Source: SAR202 cluster bacterium bin90 (GTDB lineage Bacteria > Chloroflexota > Dehalococcoidia > Lucifugimonadales > JADFKI01). Taken from it: a stretch of DNA of 64,000 nucleotides. The stretch lies in the NCBI GenBank assembly GCA_002238855.1, contig MPND01000002.1, positions 1 through 64,000 of the forward strand. The letters run 5' to 3'. The translations under genes were made by a program, and so were the position numbers. Below are positions 9,048 through 19,030 of this stretch, piece by piece; within the stretch, counting starts at the first letter, position 1; each line of letters opens with the position of its first letter. The notes under the pieces were generated by a model, which had not been told where the DNA came from, made no database searches, and worked only from the letters and a program-made list of their open reading frames with translations.

Positions 9048-9560
9048 TTACTCTAAATTTCCCTGTGCCTTGTACTTCTTGGTCTTCTCCATGTACACGT
9101 CGCAGTACCACTTCATCTTGGCGAGGTGGCGCTCGCCGACCTCACGCAGCACCTTTCCCGGAGAGCCGACGACAAGCGAGCGCGGGGGTATTTTCACGTT
9201 GTCCACGAGCATCGTGCCGGAGGCTATCAGGCAGTATTCGCCTATTTCGACTCCGTCGTTGAGAACTGCGCCATTCCCAATCACCGCGCGGTTCTCGACA
9301 ATCCTGGCGTGGCAGAGCACCTTGTGGCCGATTGTCACATAATCTCCGATTTCGACATCTGCGTCGCCGTGGACCGCGGAGTTGTCCTGGATATTAGTGT
9401 GCTTGCCGATGACTATCTTGCCCATGTCGGCGCGCACGACGGCGCCCGGCCACACGCTGGAGCCTTCGCCGATCTCAACGTCGCCTATTACATAGGCGAA
9501 CTCGCTGACGAAGGCTGTTGGATGTATCTTTGGTGTTGCGTCTCCGAGGCTGCGTATCAC
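9048..9560 (-). CDS. Gamma carbonic anhydrase family / left-handed beta-helix hexapeptide protein
   Basis: VIGDVEIGEGSSVWPGAVVRADMGKIVIGKHTNIQDNSAVHGDADVEIGDYVTIGHKVLCH. GTG at 9560 behind AAGGAG is the likely start. Confidence 0.85.
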   Translation of the reverse strand: MIRSLGDATPKIHPTAFVSEFAYVIGDVEIGEGSSVWPGAVVRADMGKIVIGKHTNIQDNSAVHGDADVEIGDYVTIGHKVLCHARIVENRAVIGNGAVLNDGVEIGEYCLIASGTMLVDNVKIPPRSLVVGSPGKVLREVGERHLAKMKWYCDVYMEKTKKYKAQGNLE

Positions 9561-9668
9561 GTGGGTTACTCCTTGTTTGTCAGTCTGGGATTTCAAATCA
9601 GTTGGGCAAAGAGATTGTGGGTCTCACAGAACGAGAGCTCTCGATTCGTTGGCTTCCGTTGGGGGATT

Positions 9669-10898
9669 TCAAATGTGCGACTTTCCGACAGCCGTCTTGT
9701 ATAGATGAATCAGTCCCTGCTGGCGGCGGGCTGTGAGCTTCACATCGCTGTCAATATTGCAAAGGCGGCGCATTTCGCGAGTAATCTCATTGTCCTGCAT
9801 CTTGGGCACTCCTGCGTAGGCATCCAGTGCCGTGTCGGCGAGGGCCTGATCGTCAATGTGCCCTGCGTATGCATGCAGAAGGGGCAGAGATACGTTTACG
9901 ACGATATCGAGCGCCCGTGATCTGCCGACGTATGGCGGATGGGAATATCTTGCTGTTAGCGCCTTCTGCCCGCCAAGCGTGAGGTCTTCGATGGACGCAG
10001 ACAGCAATCCCCGTTCGATGCAGCCGTCCAGCATGAGGGCAGCGCCGATAATGCGGCGGACGGGATGATTCGAAGGTCGAACGCGGAATAGGCGCCACTC
10101 AGCCTTGTCCAGTGGCTTGACGCGAGGAAGGCGCTTAAGCAGACGGCGCATCTGCACCCGGTCCTCAGCTTCATCTGCGAGGTCCAACAGGCCGGAGGCA
10201 CCGATCAGCGAGGCCTTAACCGCGAGCAGTCGAGTCGAAGGAGGCTCGTCCCGTAGCCTGCTCAGTGATTCGTACGGGACTCTTGATGCAAGGGCGCGGA
10301 AAGGCTTGCGGTTGGTGGCGTATCCCAACGCCTCCATAATGCCGCGATAAAGCGTCTCATCGGGGCTGGACTCGCTCATTTCGAGTGAGTAGCCTTGACT
10401 TCTGGCGAGGAATCGCGTGTCACCGGCGGCATCCAGGGCGGAGCCGATGTCTCCGTTGACGAGCAGAGTCTCCAAGGTGATCAAAGGAGGAGTCCGGGTA
10501 GGATTGGCTGCTTCGAGATTCTTCGCTACCGGTTCCAAGGAAACGATTGGAGTTTTCATCAACGATTGCTGTGCGGTGTCGGTGTGTCCCTTTGGCGAGA
10601 AAACGACGTGTAGCACAACACCGTTATAGTTTGAGTCCGTATCATGGCCGTGACTGTACCAACCCGGTGCTGTGGTGTGAAGCTCGATATCACCTGTTAC
10701 CGAGGCACCGTTCGAATCAACAAGCACGGCGTCCCGAAAGTCCGGACCCGCGCCGGAGCTTGGCCTGCCGGGATAAATCACGCGCAGCCGTCTGCCGCTC
10801 TCAGTCACCAGGGCGTCAACAAGTGTATGCGCACGGCCCCAGAGGACGGCTAGGGCGCTCTCAGAGTAAGCGGCGGAGTGTTCGGCGACTGCAAGCAC
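9669..10898 (-). CDS. DUF2851-like protein
   Basis: 409 aa; AVLWGRAHTLVDALVTESGRRLRVIYPGRPSSGAGPDFRDAVLVDSNGASVTGDIELHTTAPGWYSHGH pattern recognised as DUF2851-like. Confidence 0.65.
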   Translation of the reverse strand: MLAVAEHSAAYSESALAVLWGRAHTLVDALVTESGRRLRVIYPGRPSSGAGPDFRDAVLVDSNGASVTGDIELHTTAPGWYSHGHDTDSNYNGVVLHVVFSPKGHTDTAQQSLMKTPIVSLEPVAKNLEAANPTRTPPLITLETLLVNGDIGSALDAAGDTRFLARSQGYSLEMSESSPDETLYRGIMEALGYATNRKPFRALASRVPYESLSRLRDEPPSTRLLAVKASLIGASGLLDLADEAEDRVQMRRLLKRLPRVKPLDKAEWRLFRVRPSNHPVRRIIGAALMLDGCIERGLLSASIEDLTLGGQKALTARYSHPPYVGRSRALDIVVNVSLPLLHAYAGHIDDQALADTALDAYAGVPKMQDNEITREMRRLCNIDSDVKLTARRQQGLIHLYKTAVGKSHI

Positions 10899-10905
10899 GG
10901 CGGAA

Positions 10906-11373
10906 CTACTCGGCGTCCTCGTGTTCGAGGCACTCGTGGCAGATTCCGAATAGAGCGATGTGGTCTATGTCTGGCTGGAAGCCATAGTCAGACATTATAT
11001 CCGCTCCGATATTCTCCCAATACTTGTGGTCGAGAAGCACGACCTTGTCGCAGCCCCGGCAGATGAGATGGTGATGCCGCAAGTGGTTGATCCACTCGTA
11101 GCGGTACTCGCCGCCTCCCATATCCGTCTCAGAAACAAGGCGCATCTGCTTAAGCACGCTGAGTGTGCGGTACACCGTGGACACGTCTATATACGGGTAA
11201 GATTCTTTGACCTGATCATATATCTCGGATGCAGTAACGTGCACGTCGCTGTGGCGAATTACCGAGAGAATCATGAGGCGCTGCGGAGTAAGCCGGTGTC
11301 CAGATTCCCTGAGCGCCTGGGCGGTCGCCTGTTCACAACTCATTGCATTCTCCCGCGCGAGGATCAATTCCAC
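10906..11373 (-). CDS. Fur-family transcriptional regulator
   Basis: LRESGHRLTPQRLMILSVIRHSDVHVTASEIYDQVKESYPYIDVSTVYRTLSVLKQMRLV, HHHLICRGCDKV. Confidence 0.9.
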   Translation of the reverse strand: MELILARENAMSCEQATAQALRESGHRLTPQRLMILSVIRHSDVHVTASEIYDQVKESYPYIDVSTVYRTLSVLKQMRLVSETDMGGGEYRYEWINHLRHHHLICRGCDKVVLLDHKYWENIGADIMSDYGFQPDIDHIALFGICHECLEHEDAE

Positions 11374-11579
11374 GCAGAGTTAGAGGTCTGTGGGCAGTTG
11401 ATCCGCAATGCCAATTTGCGCGGTTCGTTACGGATTGGCTGGTCAAAGGCTCTGCATCGACCATATAGCCCACCGAGAAGTTTGATTACTCAGCCTGATA
11501 GTATCAACATAAGCGGCTGTCGTCTATAATCGGCTGACGCCTACGGGCTGCGACCCTATCTCGACCGGGTTATGACATC

Positions 11580-12788
11580 GTGAATGACATTCAGAGATTT
11601 CAGGCGCTTGTGGAGTCAGGAGAACTGCTTCATCCCGTTTCTGATGAGCTGAGCATCGTTGACTTCGCCAACGCGCTGCACGATGTCATGGGCGTGCCCG
11701 GCATCACGCTTAACAGGAATGCGACTAGGATAAAGTCCCTGGTTGGTGAGCCGGACCACCTCGTTCTAGTGCTGGCGGACGGCTACGGAATGAACTTCGT
11801 GGAGACACTGGAGACCGATTCCTTCATGCGGTCGCAGCTAGCCGCCGAGATGCGGACGGTCTTCCCTTCAACCACTCCAATAGTGCTCACTTCTCTGGCG
11901 ACCGGTAAATGGCCTAGCAGACACTCGGTAATCGGCTGGTTTCTGCGACTCCAGCAGATAGATGCGGTTTCTACGATTATCAGCTACACAAGGACAGCGG
12001 ACGGGAAGGCGTTGTCGGAACTCGGCGTCAGGGCGCAGGACGCATATCCGCTGCCTTCCCGCATTGGTAGAACGAGCCGCGACGCAATCCACATCATGCC
12101 TGAGCAGCTGGTGGACAGCGCGTACTCCAATTACTGGACAGGCGGGCACTCGCAAGTCGGCTATGAGGCGGACAATCCGCAACAGGCGATTCAGCTTGCA
12201 GCCAGACACCTGCGCCCTGGGGCCGGCCCAACCTGCAGCTACATTTACCTCCCCCAGGTTGACAGTGCGGCGCACAAACTTGGTGCAACTCACGAAGTAA
12301 CTCTCAATGCGGCAAGAGATTTGGATCGACTCCTTGGCGGGTTGGCTGAGTCCCTGCCCTCCAGCACCAGAATTGTAGTCACCGCGGACCACGGGCATCT
12401 GGACACGCCCGAAGATAAGAGATACGCTGCGGATGGGCCGGGCGACGAAATTGCCAGCCTCTGCGATGGCGCACTTACAGGTGACCCACGGGCCGTCTAT
12501 GCCGATGTACCTCCAGACAGGCTGCCTGACTTCAAGGACGCCGTGCGCAGGCGACTTGGCGAAGATTTCATCGTTCTAACAGCCGAAGAGGTCCAGGAGC
12601 TGGGGTTAATGGGTGTGGGCGAGCCGACGGTGGAGACCACCAGCCGAATGGGGAATGTCCTGCTGCTGTCCGCAGGGGAAGCCATTTATGACTTCAGGGA
12701 GATACTGGGGGATGAGAGATTTCCTATGATCTCACACCACGGAGGTCTGACGCCGGAGGAGATGCGTATCCCGCTCGTTATTGCGTAG
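11580..12788 (+). CDS. Alkaline phosphatase / nucleotide pyrophosphatase superfamily protein
   Basis: LVLVLADGYGMNFVETL, FPSTTPIVLTSLATGKWPSRHSVIGW, IVVTADHGHLD, ISHHGGLTPEEMRIPLVIA. Confidence 0.8.
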   Translation: MNDIQRFQALVESGELLHPVSDELSIVDFANALHDVMGVPGITLNRNATRIKSLVGEPDHLVLVLADGYGMNFVETLETDSFMRSQLAAEMRTVFPSTTPIVLTSLATGKWPSRHSVIGWFLRLQQIDAVSTIISYTRTADGKALSELGVRAQDAYPLPSRIGRTSRDAIHIMPEQLVDSAYSNYWTGGHSQVGYEADNPQQAIQLAARHLRPGAGPTCSYIYLPQVDSAAHKLGATHEVTLNAARDLDRLLGGLAESLPSSTRIVVTADHGHLDTPEDKRYAADGPGDEIASLCDGALTGDPRAVYADVPPDRLPDFKDAVRRRLGEDFIVLTAEEVQELGLMGVGEPTVETTSRMGNVLLLSAGEAIYDFREILGDERFPMISHHGGLTPEEMRIPLVIA

Positions 12789-12832
12789 GTACAACGGCGC
12801 TGTGCGTAGAAACACGCTATTTATCGCACAGG

Positions 12833-13654
12833 TCAGTTCTTTAGCAGCATTCCAGGCTGGCACCTTCGGCAATAGCTTGTTATGCGCTTGTTTGCCGTTA
12901 TCTGGCTGATGTTGTTGCCGCACCGCGGGCAGGGCTCGCCTCCTCTGTTGTGGACAAGCAGGGAGTCGCGCGCCTTCAGGTGAATATCCTCTCCGATGCG
13001 CTCGCGCACAGCCGGTATGGCATCGGCTACAACCCGCTTGGATTGTTCGTAGAGGCGTCGAAGTTCTTCATCTGTAAGAGCCTTGCGCTTCTTAAACGGG
13101 TAGATCATAGCAGCGTACAGTATTTCATCGGACCAGGCGTTGCCGATGCCGGATATAACGCGTCCCCTGGTGAGAACGCCCTTGATCTCGCCGTGAAAGC
13201 GCTTCAAGTTCTGCTTGAACTCGTCAAATGTGAAATCGTCCAGGACGTCCGGGCCCTGCTCACTCAGGCGTGGAATCTCATTTAGCTGATCTACACTGAC
13301 GTAATAGACCATGCCCATCTGCTTTTCGTCGATATATCGAAGTTCATAACCGTCGGACAGCTTCATGAGGAGACATGTGCGCTTGTAAACGCGCGCCTTG
13401 GGCGCACAATATTGCAGCGCGCCGGTGAGCATTGGATTGATGGAGATGAGGCGTTCTCCTGACAGAGCAAGCAGGATGAACTTTCCGCGGCGCGTCACGC
13501 CCTCGAATGTTCTTCCCACTATGTCCTGCGTCACATCTCCGCATAGCGAACGCATGACACTTGGCTTGAGCACCTGCGCGGCGTCTATCGTCACGCCGAC
13601 CAGTTTATTGGCGAGAATGTCCTTCACGACTTCGAGCTCAGGAGCTTCTGGCAT
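12833..13654 (-). CDS. Fpg/MutM-family DNA glycosylase
   Basis: N-terminal MPEAPELEVVKDIL, SGIGNAWSDEILYAA, C-terminal zinc finger CPRCGNNISQITANKRITSYCRRCQ. Confidence 0.88.
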   Translation of the reverse strand: MPEAPELEVVKDILANKLVGVTIDAAQVLKPSVMRSLCGDVTQDIVGRTFEGVTRRGKFILLALSGERLISINPMLTGALQYCAPKARVYKRTCLLMKLSDGYELRYIDEKQMGMVYYVSVDQLNEIPRLSEQGPDVLDDFTFDEFKQNLKRFHGEIKGVLTRGRVISGIGNAWSDEILYAAMIYPFKKRKALTDEELRRLYEQSKRVVADAIPAVRERIGEDIHLKARDSLLVHNRGGEPCPRCGNNISQITANKRITSYCRRCQPGMLLKN

Positions 13655-13841
13655 TTTTTGTCCTAGGTGCTTTCCCTGTTGATGGAGTTGATAGGATGAG
13701 GGCGGCCTGTCAAGCAGAGTGTATCACCGAGAGGACAGCGGCTTGCAAGGGCGCATGTGCTAGAATTGGGGCGTTTAATCGCATAGCTATAGATAACGCC
13801 TTCACGCGACTTCTGCGCCTGAAGGGTATAAGGAGTGAAAG

Positions 13842-14720
13842 ATGGAAAAGAGACGACTCGGCAGGACCGGCCACGAAAGCACCGTGGTCACCTTCGGCAC
13901 GGCGGGAATCGGGCGGGTAAGCCAGGCTGTCGCGGATGTGGCGGTAGAGAGGATACTTGAGTATGGTGTGAATCACATCGACATCGCGCCGACCTATGGC
14001 GAGGCAATGGAACGTATGGCGCCCTGGATGCCCAAGATACGAGACCGCGTGTTCCTGGGCGCGAAGACGCGGGAGCGCACTTACACACTTGCGTGGGAAA
14101 ACATCGAAAGTTGCATGAAGCGTCTTGGCGTGGAGTCGTTCGACCTGTTCCAGCTACACTCCGTAGGCACGATGGAGGACCTGGACAGGGTGACGACAAG
14201 CGGCGGCGCGCTCGAAGCGCTGGTGGAGTTGCGGGAGCGCGGTCTGACCCGCTGGGTTGGAATTACAGGACATGGGCCGGATGCCCCTCGCGTACACTTA
14301 GAAGCTCTAGGGCGTTTCGACTTTGACACGGTGATGTTCCCCCTGAACGCGAGCCTTTATAGGAACACCGAGTACCGTGAGGCGGCGGTTGAGCTACTGT
14401 CCGTTGCGAATGAGAGGGACGTGGGTATTCATACAATCAAGATGCTTGCGCGCGGCGGCTGGGGCAATGGTGAGCGCGAGCACACGACATGGTATGACCC
14501 TCACCGCGAGCAGGATGAGATTGACGGTGCGCTCTGGTGGCTGCTGTCGCAGCCGATGCATACCGCTCCCAGCGTGGGCGATGTCGAACTGCTGCCGCGA
14601 GCTTTGGACGCTGCGCAGCGCTTCACTCCGATGACCGAAGACGAGCAGTCGGCTGTTGTTGCGAGGCAGCGCGCTCCCCTTCCGGAGCCGGGGTTGGGGA
14701 TATTGGCGGCGGCCGACTAG
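13842..14720 (+). CDS. Aldo/keto reductase
   Basis: MEKRRLGRTGHESTVVTFGTAGIG, NHIDIAPTYGEA, VFLGAKTRERT, DLFQLHSVG. Confidence 0.85.
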   Translation: MEKRRLGRTGHESTVVTFGTAGIGRVSQAVADVAVERILEYGVNHIDIAPTYGEAMERMAPWMPKIRDRVFLGAKTRERTYTLAWENIESCMKRLGVESFDLFQLHSVGTMEDLDRVTTSGGALEALVELRERGLTRWVGITGHGPDAPRVHLEALGRFDFDTVMFPLNASLYRNTEYREAAVELLSVANERDVGIHTIKMLARGGWGNGEREHTTWYDPHREQDEIDGALWWLLSQPMHTAPSVGDVELLPRALDAAQRFTPMTEDEQSAVVARQRAPLPEPGLGILAAAD

Positions 14721-14737
14721 CGGCTGACTGGCGGACG

Positions 14738-15403
14738 TCAGGGGGAAGCCGGGCTCTTCTCTTTTGAAGCAGCCACGACATATACAGGGTCCGAGTAGTG
14801 CGGGAGTTCGGGAGTGATATTGAACGCGCGGATATCTTCCCAGCCGCCCGAGTTCTGAAAGTACGATGCGATCAGTTGCGCCCGGCGGCGGTCATCAAGG
14901 GACTGCCAGACTGCCACCGCCTTTGTTGGAAACATGCGATTGGAATAGATGACATGGAAGTCGGCACCCGGTCTCAGAGTGCGGTTGACCTCGGCGAAGA
15001 TTTCGACGGGTCTGACCATGTACTGAATGGACACCGTAACTACCGCGGCGTCAAGGGAGCAGTCTTCCAAGGGCAGAACCGGGTTCGCGTTGATGTCATG
15101 GACAATGCGGTCGTGCAGTTGCGGATTCTCGTCAAGTTCAACTGAGTTCAGGCCGAGGCCCATCAGACGGGTTATTGGCAGGTCGGGCGGCATGTGAGAA
15201 CGCCAACTGGACATGAGGTCGAGAATAACGGCATCGCGGGGCAGGACTTCGTGGAAGTACGAGCCAATTGCACCGATTGCTTCGTAGTCGATGTGGACTA
15301 CGAGACGGGGTTCAGAGTAGAAGAGACTGTCATCTGACTCGTCCTGCCGCCTGAACAGTTCCGGCGGGTAGGCGCTCTGGTCTTCTACAGGTTCCAACGG
15401 CAA
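14738..15403 (-). CDS. SAM-dependent methyltransferase-like protein
   Basis: AVILDLMSSWRSHMP, GLGLNSVELDENPQL, PLEDCSLDAAVVTVSIQYMVRPVEIFAEVNRTLRPGADFHVIYSNRMFP. Confidence 0.7.
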   Translation of the reverse strand: MPLEPVEDQSAYPPELFRRQDESDDSLFYSEPRLVVHIDYEAIGAIGSYFHEVLPRDAVILDLMSSWRSHMPPDLPITRLMGLGLNSVELDENPQLHDRIVHDINANPVLPLEDCSLDAAVVTVSIQYMVRPVEIFAEVNRTLRPGADFHVIYSNRMFPTKAVAVWQSLDDRRRAQLIASYFQNSGGWEDIRAFNITPELPHYSDPVYVVAASKEKSPASP

Positions 15404-15440
15404 ATAACCTCAAGTGACTTGGGATTAGTGAATAGGGTAA

Positions 15441-15752
15441 GTGGGAGAAATGGCCAGTAGGTGGGACTTGAGCGAAAGCGACTGGGTAGAAGCTGCCGAT
15501 GAAGCGCTTGCCTTCATCGATGATCTGGACGCGCGAGGCCTCATATTGTATCGATTCGAGGGGCAATACCTGCCAGCACTCAGGAAGGCTAGAAACGGCG
15601 AGCAGGTGTTGAGGGCATGGGACGCATTCTACAACTATCTCACCTTTCGTGAGTCACGACGGAAATTCTTCTCGCTTTCCGGTGAGAACGCGCTGCGGGT
15701 AATAATAGCCCTAACCGATGTCCTTGAGTTACCGCCCTATCTGAGCGGCTGA
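15441..15752 (+). CDS. Hypothetical protein
   Basis: 103 aa ORF between convergent/divergent neighbours; no recognised motif. Confidence 0.5.
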   Translation: MGEMASRWDLSESDWVEAADEALAFIDDLDARGLILYRFEGQYLPALRKARNGEQVLRAWDAFYNYLTFRESRRKFFSLSGENALRVIIALTDVLELPPYLSG

Positions 15753-15816
15753 CAGAGCCAGCGTACTACAAGGACATCGGCTGCGTATTACTTAAGGCGT
15801 AAAGCGGGTTCCCCGG

Positions 15817-16050
15817 CTAACTTACTGAAGAGTTCGGATTCCGGACTGTCAACTCTTCCATTACCGTACTCTTGTCTGAGTCGGATGACCAGGGAGTGGG
15901 AATGACATTGGTGCCGAAAAGCTTGATCAACTGCTGGTCAGGCTCCCCATCGATAAGGTGCTCCGTGTACCACGCATCATCCTGCTGAACCACCTTTATC
16001 TCCCGGTTCTCACCTGTCCAGCCGAAACTTACCATTACTGGTGCTGCCAT
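15817..16050 (-). CDS. Hypothetical protein
   Basis: 77 aa ORF with GGGAGG upstream of the start on the minus strand. Confidence 0.5.
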   Translation of the reverse strand: MAAPVMVSFGWTGENREIKVVQQDDAWYTEHLIDGEPDQQLIKLFGTNVIPTPWSSDSDKSTVMEELTVRNPNSSVS

Positions 16051-16235
16051 GTGTTACCTCCCAATCAGGTTTTAAGTGCGCGGCACAAATGTTGAAAGTC
16101 AAGACGGAAATGTGCATATACCGCCGACCAATATCCGCGCTATTTGCTCACGCGTAGATTTTAGAAAAATGGCAGGCAAATAGTCAATATCCGATCGAGC
16201 TGCCAATGAGAACGAGAGAACGGCGAATAACGCAG

Positions 16236-16266
16236 AACGCCGCTCACTGAAGTTGTGAGCGGCGTT
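16236..16266 (-). terminator. Candidate intrinsic terminator downstream of the 16320-16661 gene
   Basis: Perfect 12-bp stem AACGCCGCTCAC-actgaag/aacttca-GTGAGCGGCGTT with 7-nt loop. Confidence 0.7.
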
Positions 16267-16319
16267 ACAACTGACTCTATTTTTGATGGCGTGTCAGTTA
16301 TGCTCTGAAAGCAATTCGC

Positions 16320-16661
16320 CTAGTTGCGAGACGCGCCGGACCTGAAGCAGTCGTAGCAATACACCGGGCGAGCGCCGGTGGGCCTGAAAGGAACTTCGTC
16401 CTCCTTGCCGCACTCTGCGCAGGTGATAGAGTATGTCTGGCGGCTTCCACCGCCAAATCCGCCGCCGCCACCGCCGCCAAATCCGCCGCCACCGCCACTG
16501 CCGCCGCGGTTGTACGATGCTCGCCGCGAGCGTCGGCAGTCCAAGCAGCGCTTAGGCTCGTTGGTGTAGCCCTTTTCCATATGATACTGCTGGTCGTCGA
16601 TTGTAAATACAAAATCCTCGCCGCAGTCCGAACAAACTAGCGTCCTATCCTGAAAGACCAA
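16320..16661 (-). CDS. Zinc-ribbon protein with central Gly-rich segment
   Basis: CSDCGEDFVFTIDDQQYHMEKGYTNEPKRCLDCRRSRR, (G)nFGG repeats, then CAECGKEDEVPFRPTGARPVYCYDCF: paired CxxC motifs. Confidence 0.8.
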   Translation of the reverse strand: MVFQDRTLVCSDCGEDFVFTIDDQQYHMEKGYTNEPKRCLDCRRSRRASYNRGGSGGGGGFGGGGGGGFGGGSRQTYSITCAECGKEDEVPFRPTGARPVYCYDCFRSGASRN

Positions 16662-16910
16662 TGTGATCTCCTTAAAGAAAAAATTCGTTGCCTACTCAAT
16701 TTCACCGGGCATCCGAAATTTCTTAGGGAGTCGCCGGATACTACTTTAGAACAACCTGCCCAATTGTAACATAGACAGATGTCGCAATCAATTATAATCT
16801 CAATTTGTCACGGCGCAGAAGGTGAGCTAGATGCAGGGACTCCGCGCCTATGCGCACCCTGTTGAAGGAAATGTCTCATTCACGGATAATAGCCATTCAG
16901 GTCAAATCAT

Positions 16911-18257
16911 GTGAGCAAGGCGGAATTGGCTATGAGGGACATTCGACGGGTCGCGGTGCTGGGCGCCGGGACGATGGGGGCGCAGATTGCCGCGTTAATT
17001 GCGGAGCGCGGCTTGGAGTGTGACCTGCTGGACTTGAGCGTCGAGGCGGTGGACGCTGCAAAACAGAAGCTGCTTACGATGAGACCACGGGTGTTGGATG
17101 ACCACTCCGCCCTGGAACGCATCCGTGCCGGTTCCTTTGATGCAGACTTAGAACGACTTGAGGATGCGGACTGGGTTGTCGAGGCAATCGTAGAGCGCGC
17201 TCAGCCAAAGTTGGAACTGTGGGAGAGGGTCGCAGGGATTGTGCGCGCTGATGCTATATTGAGCACCAATACGTCCGGCATCCCAGTCTTCCAGATTGTC
17301 AGAGCCCTCCCTCCTGAACTGCGAGAGCGCTTTCTGGGAACGCACTTCTTCAATCCCCCACGCTACCTGCGCCTTCTCGAAGTCATTCCGACCGATGATA
17401 CGGATCGCAGCGCCGTCGCCGAGATAGGCAGTTTCGCGGAGGAGGTGCTGGGAAAGGGAGTGGTAACTGCGCACGATGTTCCGGGATTCATTACGAACCG
17501 AATTGGATGCTACTACTTCCTCGCAGCTATGCGGGCGGCGGATGAATTCGGCCTTACGCCGGATGAGGCAGACGCGATTTCCGGACCGCTGATGGCGCGG
17601 TCGAATAGCGCGACCTTCCGAACGATAGACCTTGTGGGTGTGGACATCCTGTTGGACATCTGCGACAACACAAGTGCTGCGGTAGCTTCAGAGGAGGAGA
17701 AATCAGCGTTCCAACCTCCGGAATACCTTCGGGACATGAGGGAAAAGGGCTGGCTGGGCAACAAGTCCGGGCGGGGGTTTTACGAGCGCAAGAAGATTGA
17801 CGGACGGTCGCGCATTCTGGTCCTGAACACGGAGGAAATGCGCTACCACGAATTCCAGCAGGACACTCGGGGATTGCTTTCCGATCTACAAGATATGGAG
17901 GATAGCGGGGAACGGCTGCAGGCGCTGGTAGGCATGGACAACGCTGCCGGTGGCTTCGCCCGGCGTGCCCTTTCGCAGTTGATGGCATTCTCTGCGGCGA
18001 AAGTGGGCGAGGTCGCGGACGATATTATAAGTATCGACAGGGCTATGCGCTGGGGGTTCAACTGGGAGTTGGGGCCGTTTGAGACCTGGGATGCGCTTGG
18101 TGTTGCGGACACCTTCAACCGAATGAGGAGTGACGGGATGGCACTTCCTGGCTGGGTCGCAAGTATTGCTGAGCATGACGGCAGCTTCTACCGACGCGAG
18201 GGTGATGTCCTGCTGCAGGCGACACCCTCCGGCGAGTATGTATGCGTGCCGGACTGA
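16911..18257 (+). CDS. 3-hydroxyacyl-CoA dehydrogenase
   Basis: RRVAVLGAGTMGAQIAALIAERG NAD-binding motif; GTHFFNPPRYLRLLEVI; VPGFITNRIG. Confidence 0.9.
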   Translation: MSKAELAMRDIRRVAVLGAGTMGAQIAALIAERGLECDLLDLSVEAVDAAKQKLLTMRPRVLDDHSALERIRAGSFDADLERLEDADWVVEAIVERAQPKLELWERVAGIVRADAILSTNTSGIPVFQIVRALPPELRERFLGTHFFNPPRYLRLLEVIPTDDTDRSAVAEIGSFAEEVLGKGVVTAHDVPGFITNRIGCYYFLAAMRAADEFGLTPDEADAISGPLMARSNSATFRTIDLVGVDILLDICDNTSAAVASEEEKSAFQPPEYLRDMREKGWLGNKSGRGFYERKKIDGRSRILVLNTEEMRYHEFQQDTRGLLSDLQDMEDSGERLQALVGMDNAAGGFARRALSQLMAFSAAKVGEVADDIISIDRAMRWGFNWELGPFETWDALGVADTFNRMRSDGMALPGWVASIAEHDGSFYRREGDVLLQATPSGEYVCVPD

Positions 18258-18260
18258 GCC

Positions 18261-18923
18261 TTGGTTGTGCGTGCTGAGCATTGCCCGCTATGTCGCAGCA
18301 AGGGAGCCGCGCCCTTATTCAAGGGAGGCAAGGCATCGGGCAACAGGGACTTCCTTCATTGCAACAAGTGCGACCTGGTGTTCGTTCCGCGCACGCAACT
18401 GCTCGACGCGGCGGGACAGAAGGCGCGGTATCTGCAGCACAACAACGAGGTTGACGACCCGGCATATCGCGAATTCCTTGGGAGAATGTACTACGCGCTT
18501 CGCCCGCATCTGAATGCCGGCGCGAAAGGGCTGGACTACGGGGCCGGACCCGGACCCGCCTTGCAGCAGATGATGATCGAGGACGGGTTCGAGGCAAGTG
18601 TTTATGATATTTACTTCCATCCGGATGAGTCAGTCTTGACGGTCAAGTACGATTTCATCACCTGCACCGAGACTGCGGAGCATTTTGGCGACCCGCGAGG
18701 CGAATTCGACCGGTTCGACGGCATGCTTCGCCGTGGCGGGTGGCTTGGGGTGATGACCGGCATGCTGAAAGACTGGGCCGATTTCCCCTCCTGGTACTAT
18801 CACCGTGACCCTACGCATGTGAATTTCTTCAGCCACGCGACGATGCGCTGGCTTGCGGCGCTCTATGGCTGGAAGGCACGGTTTCCGAGCCAGAATGTGG
18901 TGCTTTTCAGGAAGGGAAACTGA
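18261..18923 (+). CDS. Class I SAM-dependent methyltransferase with N-terminal zinc-ribbon-like Cys residues
   Basis: CPLCRSKGAAPLFKG...LHCNKCDLVFVP, GLDYGAGPGPALQQM, DFITCTETAEHF. Confidence 0.8.
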   Translation: MVVRAEHCPLCRSKGAAPLFKGGKASGNRDFLHCNKCDLVFVPRTQLLDAAGQKARYLQHNNEVDDPAYREFLGRMYYALRPHLNAGAKGLDYGAGPGPALQQMMIEDGFEASVYDIYFHPDESVLTVKYDFITCTETAEHFGDPRGEFDRFDGMLRRGGWLGVMTGMLKDWADFPSWYYHRDPTHVNFFSHATMRWLAALYGWKARFPSQNVVLFRKGN

Positions 18924-19030
18924 TCTGAAAGTGCGGTCAGTGTTGCGGGGATGTCTGACGGCGTTGATGTGATGCTTCTGTTCGGCTATACTCGGCTCAA
19001 GAGCAAGAGAGTCTATGCAAGGAGGCAGAT

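Noticed and set aside
16440-16510. Tandem CCGCCGCCACCG-like repeat as a possible repeat element
   Set aside because: It simply encodes the Gly-rich linker of the 16320-16661 protein.
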